From positions 59,486,120 through 59,550,119 of the forward strand of contig CM056583.1 in the NCBI GenBank assembly GCA_029721435.1: a stretch of DNA of 64,000 bases, written 5' to 3'. Below, piece by piece: positions 1-15,962 of this stretch (its first letter is position 1; every line of letters starts with the position of its first letter). The position numbers and the translations under genes were made by a program. Origin of the DNA: Gymnothorax reevesii (taxonomy: Eukaryota; Chordata; Actinopteri; Anguilliformes; Muraenidae). The notes under the pieces were generated by a model. That model was not told where the DNA came from. It did no database searches and was given only the letters and a program-made list of their open reading frames with translations.

Positions 1-3435
<3,435 letters not shown>

Positions 3436-5735
3436 GGAGACGAGGGCGGACAGTGGAAGCCGCTCACTGGCTCGCTGGTGGAGACTGCTCAACGTCTGCC
3501 CACACGTGACCCTTGAGCGCACGGGAACACGCTGAGTGACTGAAACTCTTGCCCTCAGATGCAAGCACACTCGTTCTGATACATGTATTATCTTGTGTGT
3601 TTGTTTCTGGGCTGACATGTTGGAACAATGACAGATTCGCACAGAAGATGCACATACCACCAGCTACATTAGCACTGATGAGTCTCCCCGTTTATTGTCA
3701 TTTAATTCTTCATTATAGTAATTCCCCTTCTCGATTTGGACACACTGTACACAGAAAGAAAGTAAAATATTTTTAGGCAAATTAGATCATGCAGAAAATA
3801 CCCATAAGCCTGTTTTTTTTTTTTTTTTTGCATTTTTGTATTTTTCATTCTCACTTATTGCCTTTCTTTGTGATGGTGGTTGTTTGAAACTTGACGCTAT
3901 TGACAGTGCACACTGTTGCGGACAGCTGCACTCTCAGTGATACTGTCCAGATTCAGTGCTACTCAGTCCATGTTCCCTCTCAGTTAGTCCCATTGCATAA
4001 TCAAATACTTCCTGCAAGAATTTGACTGCTAAGAATGTACAGGTGACTGAAAGTCCATCTCTCCACCTTTAGGCTCTTTGTATTGTCCCTCATTCTCTCC
4101 GTTCTTGTGCCCTTGTCCCTGTTTCCTTCTTCAGTTCATCTGTCCATCCCTCCCTCCAATGGCTGCATCACGCCCCCCCCCCCCCCCTTCCTGGACACGA
4201 AACTTACCTAAAGTGCTTCTCCATTAATAAGTCACCTGTAAAAATACCCTTCGTAATTCATCACTGCCAGTGATTTATTTTTATTATCAAGATTGTTATT
4301 CAAGATTGAGAGCAAGTTTTACTTACTGAAGGCTGAGCAGACCCGTGACTAAAATTGAATCGTTCGTAATTGACCGTATCGTAAAAATTCCCAGTTACGA
4401 CGATGTTCATCTCAGGACCGCTGCTTATCTGAAGAAATCTGAAGTACCTCTGCGCAGATTTGGGGAGAGCGGTGTACTGTGTCAGCTGCATTGGGGTGGT
4501 GGATGCTGCTTCAACACTGTCCATCACTGTGAGCAGGAGTGACGTTTACAGTGATCAGGCAGTGAGCCCTTCTTTGGGTGTCGATGACCTGACCTGTCAC
4601 TGGATTTGCTTGTGACAGTAAAGCCGTATGATTTGTGCTCTGTAGAGGTAATGATTTCATACACTGCCCCAGCCGTATTTGAGATCCGGTGCCAATAATG
4701 CATTTACTCAGTTCTTATAACCTGCCCCATTTTACGGTGAGACATTTTGGCTTTTCAGTTCAGCTGTAATCTAGCATTCCTTGACTGTTTGAAAAATACT
4801 TCTCTCATGCTATTTGCACATTTGTACCCACCCTCACGTTTAATAGTCAGCAGGTTTCTCTCTCCCCCCATTATTCCCCTCATGGTTGTGCCACTGGCAT
4901 ACTGCTGGTGATGTTTGTACATTGGTTGGCTCAATGCGAATGGTACAAATAATGCTACTACAAATATAATCAGAAGTAATTATACGATGAGACTAATAAT
5001 TTTACATTTAATAATGTTCCAAGAATATAAAGGTTTGATTCCTGGAGGGCAGAGCTTTGAAAAGGCAGTAATACGGTGCCATCTGTTGAGCACTAGCAGA
5101 GTGACACCATTTTTGTTGTTTTTAGCTGCATACTCTCTAATTTAAAATGGCAGCATATTGGCTTTGAAATTAAACAGTGCATATGAGTTATGTGTGGACA
5201 GTTGACATGTGGACAGATGTATGTGGAAACTGCTCTTTTCAATTCCTTTCAGTCCTTTTAGCAAAGATGGAAGTTCGCGGTTACTTTATCAATGTGTTCG
5301 TTCTCATTGTCCTGCTGCGAAGCAAAGCACCTTCTGGGGAATTTTGTGGTATTTATTCAGATCTGAGCAGACTGGCTGTTTCTGAATTAATCCTTCCAAT
5401 GCAGTTTATGGAATGAGTGTGTTCGTATCCACAGATTAAAGCTGACAGTCTCACCTTAAACATCATATTCATTGTTTCATTTTAAATTTAGCGTGTTAGA
5501 TTCCGAAACGAAATCAACAAAAATAGTTGCTCTCTGAAAAATTGCGGAGGACACTGTATGTGAACATCTCTTTTATTCTCCAGTTTTTCTAGGTGCCAAA
5601 TAAGATGGAAGAATTGGGGTTTTATGCTTTATTTTTGTTTTTTCCCATTTTTCTGTTGTACAACTTTTTGAGAAAAATGCATATTAACATTTTCTGGAAG
5701 GCAGTTCCAGTGTTTGTTGCTGTGTGGATTTTCAG
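3436..5735 (+). other. pisd 3' UTR and downstream spacer
   Basis: The sequence after the pisd stop should contain its 3' UTR. I did not find an unambiguous AATAAA close to the stop. A C-run lies near 4172-4188. Several short frames (for example 4345-4542) have no family resemblance, splice context or coding bias that I can recognise. Nothing else is supported here. Confidence 0.5.
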
Positions 5736-5855
5736 GAGCGGGATGATGAGAACCTGATGAACTTTGTCAAACTCGGAGACAAGAGCTCCTGGGATCTCAC
5801 ACTTCAGGCCCTAAGGCTGACCATACAGACAGGGGCCTGTGGAAGGGGCCAATGA
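5736..5855 (+). CDS. candidate terminal coding exon of an unrecognised gene
   Basis: After a TTTTCAG acceptor, a 39-codon open frame runs to TGA. It begins ERDDENLMNFVKLGDKSSW and continues through DLTLQALRLTIQTG. The composition looks protein-like (acidic start, amphipathic LTLQALRLTI), unlike the AT-rich surroundings. An AATAAA at 6038-6043 lies about 185 bp after the stop, as expected for a terminal exon. I do not recognise the family. No convincing upstream partner exon was found between pisd and this point. It may be an alternative pisd-locus exon, the end of a gene whose other exons I missed, or a relic of a processed or duplicated gene. Existence as an exon is moderately supported; function is unknown. 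Confidence 0.4.
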   Translation, partial: ERDDENLMNFVKLGDKSSWDLTLQALRLTIQTGACGRGQ

Positions 5856-6389
5856 CACAGAAAATGAGTTCAGACGAGTGTTCAGTGTCGCACTGAAAAA
5901 CTGTGATGCTCTGGCTTCTGGTCACTGCTAGTTGTTTTCTATTTCTCTATTATAAGATGCAGTACTTGAATCATTTGACCCATCAAACACAGCATTGATT
6001 TTCATTTTAATAATGAAAAAGCAGCAAAAATGTAATTAATAAATTTTTGGCAATTCTTTGGAAATTGTGTCCAGACTCTGTGTGAGTGAGTGAGTTCAAG
6101 CAATCTACTTTTTAATATGGAATCTCTAGTTTTTATGTGAATTCCGTTGATCTCACTGCGGGTTTCATAGAATCAAAACCATATACTCTTGCATGATATG
6201 GTGAAATAATTATGTAACCATGATGACTATATAGCAGAAATTGGCTAATAAATAAGGACCCGTCTCTGCGTATAAAAGAATATTTATTTTAAGACTATAA
6301 TTGTCCCGGTAGCATTATGTTATGGGAGGGAAGACTGGGCTAAGATGAGCCATGGGGACCAATGAGCTCGTTGCTGTGGTGAACAGAAA

Positions 6390-6870
6390 AAGCATCTCAG
6401 GAAGTAGAGCACAGGTGAATGGGGCACAACAGCAGAGGAGGCCAATCGGGTTGCATTCCTGTCAGACATGATCAGGAATAGAAGGTTGCAGTTAGCACTG
6501 GCTAACCAAAACTGTGCTATTGGTGATTGGGAAAATGTGTTCTGGTCTAATGTGTCTTAATATGAGCTGCAACATGCAGATGGTAGAGTCAGAATTTGAC
6601 ATAAACATCCTGAATCCATAGACCCAACCTGCCTTGAGTCAACGGTTCAGGCTGGTGGTGGTGGCGTAATGGTGCAGGAAATGTTTTGGCATATGGGAGA
6701 TTTGCAGAATGAATGTGTCACTGACGAATCTCCAGATATTATGCGGTCATATGAACATGGATCATAATCTCAAAGGAAGGTTTCCAACCCCTTGTGGTAT
6801 CTTTGCCATGAAGGAGTGAGGCTGTTTAGTGATAAAAGATATATCCACCTCAGTATTAGAAATCTGTTTC
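6390..6870 (+). pseudogene. degenerate Tc1-like transposon relic
   Basis: The stretch resembles fish Tc1-like transposase DNA. It includes a segment around CATGCAGATGGTAGAGTCAG and the strongly diagnostic CAACGGTTCAGGCTGGTGGT region at 6641-6665, followed by GTGGCGTAATGGTGCAGGAA. Much of the catalytic second half appears deleted, because the text soon jumps to a sequence resembling the transposase C-terminal end. No open frame survives. It is an old, immobile copy. Confidence 0.6.
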
Positions 6871-7599
6871 AAATAAAGTGCTTGGTGAGTGTTAATTAAT
6901 TAATTAATATTAATATCCACTTTCTCACTGATCTGTTGCTGATCAGACAAAACGGTGTCTTGGCTCCAACTTCATATAGCCTGCATAAAACTTTGCCCCA
7001 AATGTGTTTTAAATGGCTGTGTACAGTACACCATATATTAAAACCATTTAATTCTTATTAAAACTTTCCTGGGTATCTTCAGTGAAAAATGTTGATTAGT
7101 GAATGAACCTATTTTGGAGCATAAAATGTAACTGAAGAAGAGATTCCCTCAAAAGGTAGAATGATTCACATCAGGAAAAGTCAGCAGTGAGACACGCCCT
7201 TTCATGATAACACTCTGTGAGCCTTCTGTCATGCTAAAATTTCACTCGGAGAATAGTTTTGCATTGATGTCTATGGGACCCAGGAAATTTACTCAGCAAC
7301 CAGCTATGCAGGGTATTTTGAAATTTTGCCATTCAGTCGAATTGTCCTGACAACTGGCATGGTAGCATACTGTAGTATGAATGACATGGAGATATTTACT
7401 GGGGTAGTTATTAAGTCTGGACATGAGAGGGGGGTGGTTGCTAGGAGACACCACAGTGTCTTGTGAAACGTTTCGTGGTTTGAATCAGGAAGCAGTGTTT
7501 CAGCTGAGCGACTGAAACAGGTTCTCTGGGAAGCTGGTCTTTGGGAATGTGTCTGTCGAGGTGAGGGTTGGGTGGGGCGGGGGAGTTGGGGGTGGTGCT

Positions 7600-7896
7600 C
7601 TGCCTGTTTGACATTCCTTAGCTGACTCAGGCCGCTGTGGCCACTCCTCCCAGGAGGACTGGGGGGCGTGGCCTATGAGCTTGTCAGGTGTGCAGCGACA
7701 CAGTCCCGCTCTCTGTGACTTCCTTACCACTCACAAAGATTCAGGTGTGGCTCCTCTCTCCCCTGCCTGCCGTACGCAGCTCTTCCCTCAGCAACAGTCA
7801 GCATATACAGAAATTCAGTTAGAGAAGGTTGTTCTCCACAGTGCACCTGACTGGAAGTTTGAACTCTTCTGTGCTTATTCCATGAGCTTTCTGAAG
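7600..7896 (+). other. probable 5' UTR exon of the CYSRT1-like gene
   Basis: A relatively GC-rich block ends at CTGAAG|GTAAGTACT, an ideal donor whose GT is at 7897. It lies about 630 bp upstream of the CYSRT1-like start codon. The exon's 5' edge cannot be fixed by eye. No protein family was recognised in it, so it is inferred to be untranslated. Confidence 0.35.
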
Positions 7897-8321
7897 GTAA
7901 GTACTCACGAATGCCCTGGTTATTAGTTTGGATAAATCTGCCATCTTGTTGTATTCTCAAAGGCATACATTTTATGAATTGGTTTATATTTTGTTATAAT
8001 TCGGCAGGAATTGATTTCAGATGTAAATTTATTTGAGATTGACATAAATAAATTAGTTGTCAGTTAATGAACCTCACATGCTAGAATATTCTATTCAGAC
8101 AGGTTTAAGAATATCTGTCTATTCAAGAAATCATTGCTATTAAGAAGGAACGATATAAAGACTTAAAACATACCACACTTGCACCCATTTGTTGTCCTGT
8201 TTTTTTTTTTTACTTTTTAGTGATCTAGCAATTTCTCTCAATAGAAATGGTTTCAAGTATTTATTATACTTAATGTGTACTATCTGGACTGAACCCTCTC
8301 TTTGGCTCTGTGACGTGACAG

Positions 8322-8452
8322 GAGAATTTCACATCTGAATGTGGACCCTTCCCTTCTCAGAACCCACAAGACAAGCTGTCCACATGGTCCATGAGCTATA
8401 TTATCCCCTCTCACGCTTGCTACCTCAAATCTCTGGCTGCTGAGTCAAGCTT
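8322..8452 (+). other. probable second 5' UTR exon of the CYSRT1-like gene
   Basis: The block follows GTGACAG and ends at AAGCTT|GTGAGTAT (GT at 8453). A very short 74-bp intron then leads to the AAGCAG|CC acceptor just before the start ATG at 8529. Position and splice signals suggest a leader exon. A coding role is not supported. Confidence 0.4.
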
Positions 8453-8528
8453 GTGAGTATATTTTTAGGGAAGGTGGAATTTTGTCCCTTTTGGCTTTTG
8501 CCTGTTGACTGCCATTGATTAAGCAGCC

Positions 8529-8846
8529 ATGAACATCAACCTTGATAACCCCTACAAGGATGTGACCATCCCAAGGGCAAAGCTTCGTGCCTCTACAGAC
8601 GACCCCTCCATGGTCATTGCTAACCCACTAGCCCTCGAGGATGGCCAGTACGCCTTGCAAGCGAACCGGAACTCCGCGCTCAACCCCTATGGTAATTTCA
8701 AACCCCCTGGGGAAGATTCTCAGGACCCGTCTTTCCAGAACCCCTCTCCATACCAGGATCAGCAGGGCGGGTACACTGTGAAGGAGGAGGATGAGGAGGT
8801 GGGTCGCTGCTACACCTGCTGCCGGCGCTGCCGGAAGAAGAAGTGA
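8529..8846 (+). CDS. cysrt1: cysteine-rich tail protein 1-like small protein
   Basis: This is a 105-residue protein encoded in one exon. The acceptor AG ends at 8526 and the start ATG lies two bases later. Near the N-terminus it has DNPYKDVTIPRAKLR, matching the NPYxxxxIPRAxLR signature I associate with CYSRT1 (C9orf169/UPF0574). The middle is hydrophilic and rich in Pro, Gln and Asn (YGNFKPPGEDSQDPSFQNP). The C-terminus is GRCYTCCRRCRKKK, a short cysteine cluster plus a polybasic end, which suggests palmitoylation and membrane attachment (inference). Mammalian CYSRT1 has a longer cysteine tail, so the fish protein is a reduced version or a sister paralogue. No catalytic domain is present. 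The RNF224-like gene follows on the same strand about 15 kb downstream; these are neighbours in human too, which supports the call. Molecular function is not established. Confidence 0.75.
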   Translation: MNINLDNPYKDVTIPRAKLRASTDDPSMVIANPLALEDGQYALQANRNSALNPYGNFKPPGEDSQDPSFQNPSPYQDQQGGYTVKEEDEEVGRCYTCCRRCRKKK

Positions 8847-11180
8847 GCTGAGACCCCGGGGCCAGCACTAGCGGGGTGAAAGGTGGGGACGATTTTGGGG
8901 GTCCACAGCTGTGTGGGGTGGAGGGGTAGTTTGATGGCCTATGGACATTCCTGTAGTATTACAAAATGAGGAACCAATGGGGCCCAGAATTTCATGCTAC
9001 GTCCCTGGTGACTCTTGAACCCCCCCCCGACAGATAAAAACTGTGGTGCTAAGGATGCTGGGATTCAGCGGAGCTCTGCATGGACAGTTCGTCCTGCCAT
9101 TTGGATTGCAACAGGAAACCCATACACACATGGGCCTCTTTAGGTAAAGCTGTGATTTGGCATCCTGCTCTGCAGTGCAAGCCTGGATCAAAAAGTGCCA
9201 CACCTTCCCACCAGCTTCACAGTCCTTTAGTCATGGAGTTGGGCTAAAATGACACCAGAAAGTTTACTTTTTATTGATATTTTATTGCACACTTAATTTT
9301 GCCATTGTATTTTTTTTCCTCTTTCCCAATTTCGGCTGCATTTGTCTGAATGGTCAGCTGTGTATTGACTGAAGACTTGACCGATAGTGGACTTCAAGTC
9401 CCGTCATGCACCTCACTTGCTTGCTGGGAGTGCCAAGGTGTCCATGACAGCCAGGCACTGCACCAGTGTAAGGCCTCAATCTCAAATGTATTAGGCATAC
9501 TCTGACTGGCTTTGCAGCTCTTTTTCTTTATTATCATGCTGATCATTTATGAAATGTTTTTGGAGGTGCATTGAAACTGAAAGGTGGGATTGCTTTCCTT
9601 CAGCCTGAGTGATCAGTTAAATCTGTGAGGCACACCCAACCACATTTTCTTTTTGTCATGTATCAGAAACTTAAGTGTCTGAGCTTAGGTTCATTTTAAA
9701 ATTCAGTGCAACTCAGCTCAGTTTACTCAACCCTGCTGAAAGGCATCTTTTAATTGTATAGAAGCACGATTCTTAAGAACAGACGCCCGGCAGGTCCAGT
9801 AGGCAGGGGTGGCATCTGTTCCCTAATAGAGAGTATTCAAGCAGATAGAACTTTCTGGATCTGGCATTACAGAGGAAATTGATACTCTTCTGGCACAAAT
9901 ATAGCAAGTCCTCTCATGTCTCTGAGATCTACAATAAATGTCAGTGCATTGTCTACATACACAGCTTTTATTATTTTGTATTAAACTTTGACAAAATAAA
10001 ATAATCCAAATATCTGAAACATGACTGATTCTTTTTTCAGTCAGGTTCCATTTGAACAAAAATATGATGAAGTGGAATTGAATCATTGCCTTATATTGGC
10101 TTGTATTGCTTTATGAAAATGAGCACCTGCTTACATGATACTGGAAATAACGTTCAATAGCTCTGAAATGGATGTGCCTCTGCACTCGGCAGCCCTATAT
10201 TTCTGTTCCAAATATCACTTATTTATGACATGTTAATGTTGATGTGAGCAAGTCAGCTGTTCCACCCCATACTGCGTCAACCCGTGCCCATGTGTCATAA
10301 TTCTGAATTCAGGTCCTAAATTGTCCAAGGGCGCAAAGTCTGTGCTACTGTTTGTCATATTGGCAGCTTGATATGTCAGCGTGAAAGAAAACAGGGTATG
10401 GCAGGCAGTCCAAATATCCAATCACAATTAACTGCAAATAAACTGACTCTCGGCCACTGAGTCATTGAAGCCACAAAAAACTACACAAAAAGTTTTCACT
10501 AAACCATCTGTCTTATGGCTGTACAGTGCAGTACCTGGTTTAATGATACTATTCCCAAATTCATCTGTTGGGTTGAAAAGTATATTCCAGAATCATTTTC
10601 AATATTATTTTTTTCCTAGCATTATCATTATTATTATTATTATCTGTGAATGTTGAAGTGAAACATGAATTTTTAACTTACCATCCTCAAATAGTGGTTT
10701 TTGATAAAATATTAATAGTAAGTTATAACCTTTGCGAGATAGTTGCCTGAATTTAGGAGTAAATGAAAAGTCATAATTGGTCAAACAAACCGGAAAACTG
10801 GTTATTTCCCTTTTCCAATGAGTAAAATAAAGTTATTTTGGTTCAAACTGGACAGAAAAATCCAAGTGGAAGCAACTCAAAAGTGAAGCACATCTGTGGG
10901 AACTATGACTGTTGTGCTGCATGTGAACTGAACTGCATGGCTGACCTTGTCAAAAATGCCATCAATATGATCAGTAGATATTTTGGCTCAAGGTGGCCAA
11001 AGATATTTTAGATATTTAGATTTTTTTCTCCCAACGAAACGTGTTTATGTTTCTTTGTTTCATCTTCAACCACTTGAGAGTTGTAGGTGCACTGAAACCA
11101 TTGGCTGGCTGTGCAAGTGTTATAGTCATTTTCATCATGTCCCTGTATTTGTGTTATGTACTGTTCATATGTATGTTACA
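8847..11180 (+). other. 3' UTR of CYSRT1-like gene and spacer
   Basis: A canonical AATAAA occurs at 9933-9938, with another AAAATAAAATAA cluster near 9995. Either may serve the CYSRT1-like transcript. The rest is AT-rich, without recognisable exons or transposon ends. Confidence 0.4.
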
Positions 11181-11374
11181 GTCAGATTGTGGAACCAGTC
11201 ATTTCATGAAATTCTTCTTTTTTTTTTGGAATTTGTCAGGTCATGAAATGACTGAAATTGAAGCACTGATTACTAAAACCCCACATGTCAAGTCAAATGT
11301 GACTTAGGGGGTTTTAGTAATAGGTGCTTCAATTGTGAGTAATGTCATGAAATGACTGGTTTCACAATCTGACT
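11181..11374. repeat. palindromic foldback MITE
   Basis: GTCAGATTGTGGAACCAGTC at 11181 reappears inverted as TTTCACAATCTGAC ending at 11373. Nearer the centre, the arm with TTGAAGCACTGATTACTAAA is mirrored by TTTTAGTAATAGGTGCTTCAA. The centre lies near CATGTCAAGTCAAATGTGAC. It carries no ORF. The arms are imperfect, so it is an old non-autonomous element, immediately left of a CA microsatellite. Confidence 0.75.
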
Positions 11375-11376
11375 GC

Positions 11377-11378
<2 letters not shown>

Positions 11379-11450
<72 letters not shown>
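11379..11450. repeat. (CA)n with internal (TA)n microsatellite
   Basis: About 70 bp of CA repeat is interrupted by a short TATATATA core. It abuts the left end of the Tc1-like element that begins near 11449. A TG/TA repeat continues past that element's right end. Confidence 0.9.
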
Positions 11451-11452
<2 letters not shown>

Positions 11453-12869
11453 GGGCCCCAAAATTACTGCCAGTGCACAAGCAATACTTCAAAAAATTCT
11501 AAAAATATATATTTATTGTGAAACTCTACATACCAACATGTGAAAAATACTGTACAATATTAACGTTTCAATGTAACCCACCAAAATCATTTACTGATTT
11601 AATTAAAAATCATTTTTCTCTGGATCAAGATTTCAAAATTAGTGGCTCCCTTAAAGATTATTGTAAATAACATCTACCAAAGTAGTAAACCAGGTATTAA
11701 ATTCCACTTACTGAAGTTTTATCTAAATGCTAAGGAATTATATTTAGCCATTGTATCATTTCCTGTTTCATTAGAACAATTCCAGAGATATTGGAATTGT
11801 TGAAAACCTCAAGATTAGAGGACACAACTGCACTTTGCCCCCTAGGATACTGAGGAAGATAGTGAGAGATGCAACAATTTTCACAATATTCGCTCCAGAG
11901 GAATTGCTGCTGAATGCTTGGTGGCATCTTTGCTTCACCACATTTCAAAAAGCACCATCTGGGGCCATCTCCACAATCATAGGCTCTTTGGACGGATTGC
12001 CAGAAGAAAGCCTTCTCTGACTAGAAGACACAGAAGCAAGCACTTGGAGTTTGCCAAACTTCATTTAAATTATGACAGGAACAAGGTGCTTTGGTCAGAT
12101 GAGACCAAGATTTAGCATTACTGTCAGAGATATCATTTGCATGTGTGGCATCAAAACAGATGCATACAAGGAGAAATACCTCATACCCAAGCTGAAATAT
12201 GATGGCAGGTCTGTCATGTTTTGGGCTGTTTTAATTAAAGAGGTCCAGAGGCTCCGGTTAAGATTAATGGCATAATGAATTCCACCAAGTATCAGGATAT
12301 TTTGGCTGACAATCTAGTTGCCTCTGCCAGAAGGCTGGAACTTGGCTATAGTTGGACTTTCCAACAAGACAACCCAAAGCATACCTCGAGATCAACACAG
12401 AAATGGTCCTGTGACAGCAAAATCGATGTTCTGCAATGGCCATCTCAGTCGCCAGACCTCAATCCAACTGAAAACCTGTGGGCTGAGCGGAAGAGGGCAG
12501 TTGAAAAACACAACCCCAAAAATATGAAGGATCTTGAAAGGATCGGCTGAGGACTGGTCTAAAATCCCCCCAATTGTGTGCCTTAACCTTGTCAAAAATT
12601 ACACAAAAAGACTCCACGCTGTTATCCTTGCCAGAGGTGGTTGCACTAAGTACTAAATGAAGGGTGCCAAAAATGATCAAATCTTGATTTTGTTGAAAGT
12701 TATTTTGTATGAAATGATTGTTATGATTTTAGTTGTTTCAATCAAAACATTGATAAAGTATTTCACACATGTTGGCACATTCTTTATAGTTATTTTGTTT
12801 ATATATATATTTTTGTATTGTTTGTGCATTGCCACCACTCAGGGGTGCCAGTAATTTTTGAGCCCACTG
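11449..12869 (+). mobile_element. Tc1-like DNA transposon, defective
   Basis: The terminal inverted repeats are CAGTGGGCCCCAAAATTACT on the left and, inverted, CAGTGGGCTCAAAAATTACT on the right (ending about 12869). The body encodes a Tc1-family DDE transposase spread over several frames. The N-terminal part lies at 11830-12115, with motifs SLTRRHRSKHLEFAKLHL and VLWSDETKI (first catalytic Asp). The YDGRSVMFWA region follows, and the C-terminal part at 12275-12550 has FQQDNPKHTS (second Asp) and SQSPDLNPTENLW (catalytic Glu). Several frameshifts break it. Compared with the usual QQDNDPKHT, one residue is missing after the second Asp, so spacing to Glu is one short of DD34E. This copy cannot make functional transposase. 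Confidence 0.88.
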
Positions 12870-12871
12870 TG

Positions 12872-12872
12872 A

Positions 12873-12954
<82 letters not shown>

Positions 12955-12955
12955 A
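12872..12955. repeat. (GT)n-(AT)n microsatellite
   Basis: A run of GTGTGTGT is followed by about 55 bp of pure AT repeat and then GTGTGTG. It immediately follows the Tc1-like element, so the transposon appears to have landed in, or seeded, a TA-rich microsatellite. Confidence 0.95.
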
Positions 12956-15119
12956 TTGCTATTGCGACATTTAAAATAGTAAAAAAGAACTATGATAATA
13001 TGCAACAGCTTAGATCAATCTCATGCAGCATTGCCATTTGAATGCAATCAAATTTCACTTGGGATTTGTTGCCACTTAATCTAAAATAGAATTGTATGGA
13101 CTTACAAATGCTTACTAGTGAGCCATTTATTATTGACATTCCTACAGTGACGTTGACACAGAATCTTTTCCATTGCGAAATATATCCTTTGTATTAAGAC
13201 CTTGTTGAGGGCTTAAGTCACTCAGGTTAATATGTTAGTATATAATCCATGCATTCCAGGGTGTTTTATAAATCACCAAATGTTCCGTTACTGCCCTTAA
13301 AGTAAGTGTAATGTTGCAAACAAACTTGAGAGTTATGGCCTCACCTTCCTCTTAGCAATAAATGAGAACAGCATGCCGGTGAAAAATCAGAGTCTCACTG
13401 GAATAACCGGCCTTACCTGCCCCTGTCCTTCTCCGCTGATTGCTGAGCTGCTGCCAAAAAACTTCACCCCTCCCCCCTTAAATTTCTGAGCTCTATACTG
13501 TGAATTCATGGTGTTTGCCATTCAATATTAACAAGTACTGTAAATATGGCAGGGGCACTTGAGCGCAACATTTGTTCTCCCCCTTGTGAATGTTAGTAGT
13601 CACATGGAAAACACTGGTCTGAACTTAAAGGTCACCGTAAGTTAAGCAGACTCGGAGGTGAGGAGGTTCAGACTGGGACAAGAAATTTTGCCTGAGGGTC
13701 CGTGAGCATTTTGAAGCTCAAATATGTGCAATGAAAAGAGGATGGGGTGGCTTGTGCTTGTGTTTTTGTGTGTTGGCTCAGGTTGGTCATGTAAACATGC
13801 CTTGATTGTGATAGACTAACAAACTTACAATAAGTCTCTCCACCCATCTGGGAAAGATCTCTGTGGAGTTCCGCATGCAAGGGCTGCTTAACAATTTTCA
13901 CTGGTCTTACATTTAACAGATATAAATGGAGGCAAAATAAAATAATTTTTTGAAGTCCAAATGAATGTGTCAGTCACTGTTTACATAAGACGACAGGAAA
14001 TGGCTTGTAAATTTCAGAAATGGTGGTGGGGTGGATTTTTCAAATGGGAGTAGTGGGGTCACATTCCAGGCCGTCATTGTCCTAAATTCTTGTAGCATGA
14101 AACAAATTGCCTTACAGCTTCACTCGTGAGCATAACAGCCAATCTTTCTGTGGGTTAAATCACCCGCCTTCCCATGCGGGCCACAGTCCATAGTGGCAGT
14201 CTGCTTCACTTATCTTACATACACTGAGGAAGAAGGAGAACCACGCCCCAGAGAGCAGCGGTACTGCAGAGGGCATAGCACCAGCACTCGTAGCGCAGTC
14301 ATAGTGGCAGAACAACATTCCTGTTGACTCTAGCTCACAGCGCAACTGCAAACAATCCTCCTCGAGAAATCCGCACTGGTTTCATTGGGTGGAGCCAAGC
14401 CTTTTTTCTCTGAAGTAAGGACGTTGTTCACAAAATAACTCTGGCCATGTGAGACATTCAACTCTATTCAAAACATCCCATCTTTGATTTTCCAATCCAG
14501 CTCAATGCGCTGTAAGACAAAAAAATCAAAACTAAAATACTCCAGCGCATGTGATACACATGTTCACAATGCTCATACTATGTCAATTTACAAGTAGAAC
14601 ATACTTTTCTGACTTGAGAACACAATGTCAAAATGACAATGTCCTAAAAGAAAATTAAAGTTACAAGACATCTATGAAATTTGGTTTTACATAAAGAAAG
14701 CTTCAAGCAGAGTAACCTTTGCACATTCATTTGCAAATGTGAGACATATCACTGTAACTGATTTGCACATATCTACAGCTCATATCATTCTCATTTCTCC
14801 TACGATGTATCTGGATGATATTCATGTTGATTTAGACTTACTGTTTCCATGAGCAAACATCAGACGCAGTGTGAACCACTGAATTATTGTTCATATGAAC
14901 TTTCAATATCTAACTTCATTGAGGGATCTTTTATATTTTAATCACTGCTGTTGTATGCTTCAGTTGTCCGCTCACGAACAGCAGAACGCATTGCGTGTTT
15001 GTGTCATCATTTTACTCTGACATCTAGCGGCAATGAGGATACATGACACCAATAGACCAACAGACCTCGGCCAAGATAACTGGGTGTAAGTCTTTGCTTC
15101 ATCCTGCAAAAGATGAGTT
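12956..15119. other. intergenic spacer without recognised features
   Basis: I see no exon-like blocks with family resemblance and no clear transposon termini here. Short open frames on both strands (for example 13668-13901 and 14160-14351) lack recognisable motifs. Confidence 0.5.
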
Positions 15120-15649
15120 GGCCCAATTCCAATCCGCCCCCTGAAAACTAACGCCCTGTAAACCAAGGAAGTTTTAACTCGCTGACTTAATTGACATAAG
15201 TCGTAAGAGACTGAGTTTGAGAGTCTGAGAGGGTACCAGATCCTATAAACTAACATGGAACAGCGCTTACCCCCTTTCAGGTTATCAAACTACACACAGT
15301 TGTGACAATCAAAGTTAATACTTACACGAAAACTTTTTCTTTCTTGCTCCTTCCATTGTCTCAGTCGAACCGCTCTTTGGTTTATTTACCGTCTTTATTT
15401 TTTTTTTTTACATTTCCGGTATTCCGACGGCATCCCCGTACTTGACTTCACAACGCTATGAACTATGGGTAATTTCGTGAGCTAAAGTCAGCATCGGTGC
15501 TGACTTACGGTTGGGGGGCAGTAAGGGCTAATTCACGGACTCACTTACTTGATGATCTGACAATAGAACAGCCCTCACACTCACGGACTTTCCCATGAAC
15601 GCGCCTCTAAGTCAGTGAGTCCGTAAGGGGTCGGATTGGAATTGGGGCG
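15120..15649. mobile_element. non-autonomous DNA transposon (MITE), class uncertain
   Basis: CCCAATTCCAATCCG at 15122 is mirrored by CGGATTGGAATTGGGG at 15632-15647, giving a roughly 530-bp element with inverted termini. The interior contains several CTGACTTA / TAAGTCAG / ACTTACGG motifs in both orientations. No transposase frame is present. The target duplication was not clear, so the superfamily is left open. Confidence 0.7.
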
Positions 15650-15962
15650 TTTTCTACACATTCAATGTCATTTCATTTGGCTATTCATTTTTTATGTGGT
15701 AAATTTTAATGTGTTATTTGTGTTACAGCTTTTGATGTTCATATGAAAGACTTCTTAAAAAAGGATTATATGACATAATTTGTCAAGGTTTGTGCGATTT
15801 TGATATGCATGCTTTGAAATTCTGTTGACACAATCTCACAAATGATGTAACACCCTGTGCTTAAAACAAGGGGGACCATAACTAACACCAGTGATTTAAC
15901 CCCTTCAGACCCTGCGTCCATTGCAATGGACATGACATATTTCTGGCTCCAAACCAGTAAAA

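Noticed and set aside
12799..13005. Frame with alternating Tyr-Ile and His-Thr
   Set aside because: It is a translation of the AT/GT microsatellite.
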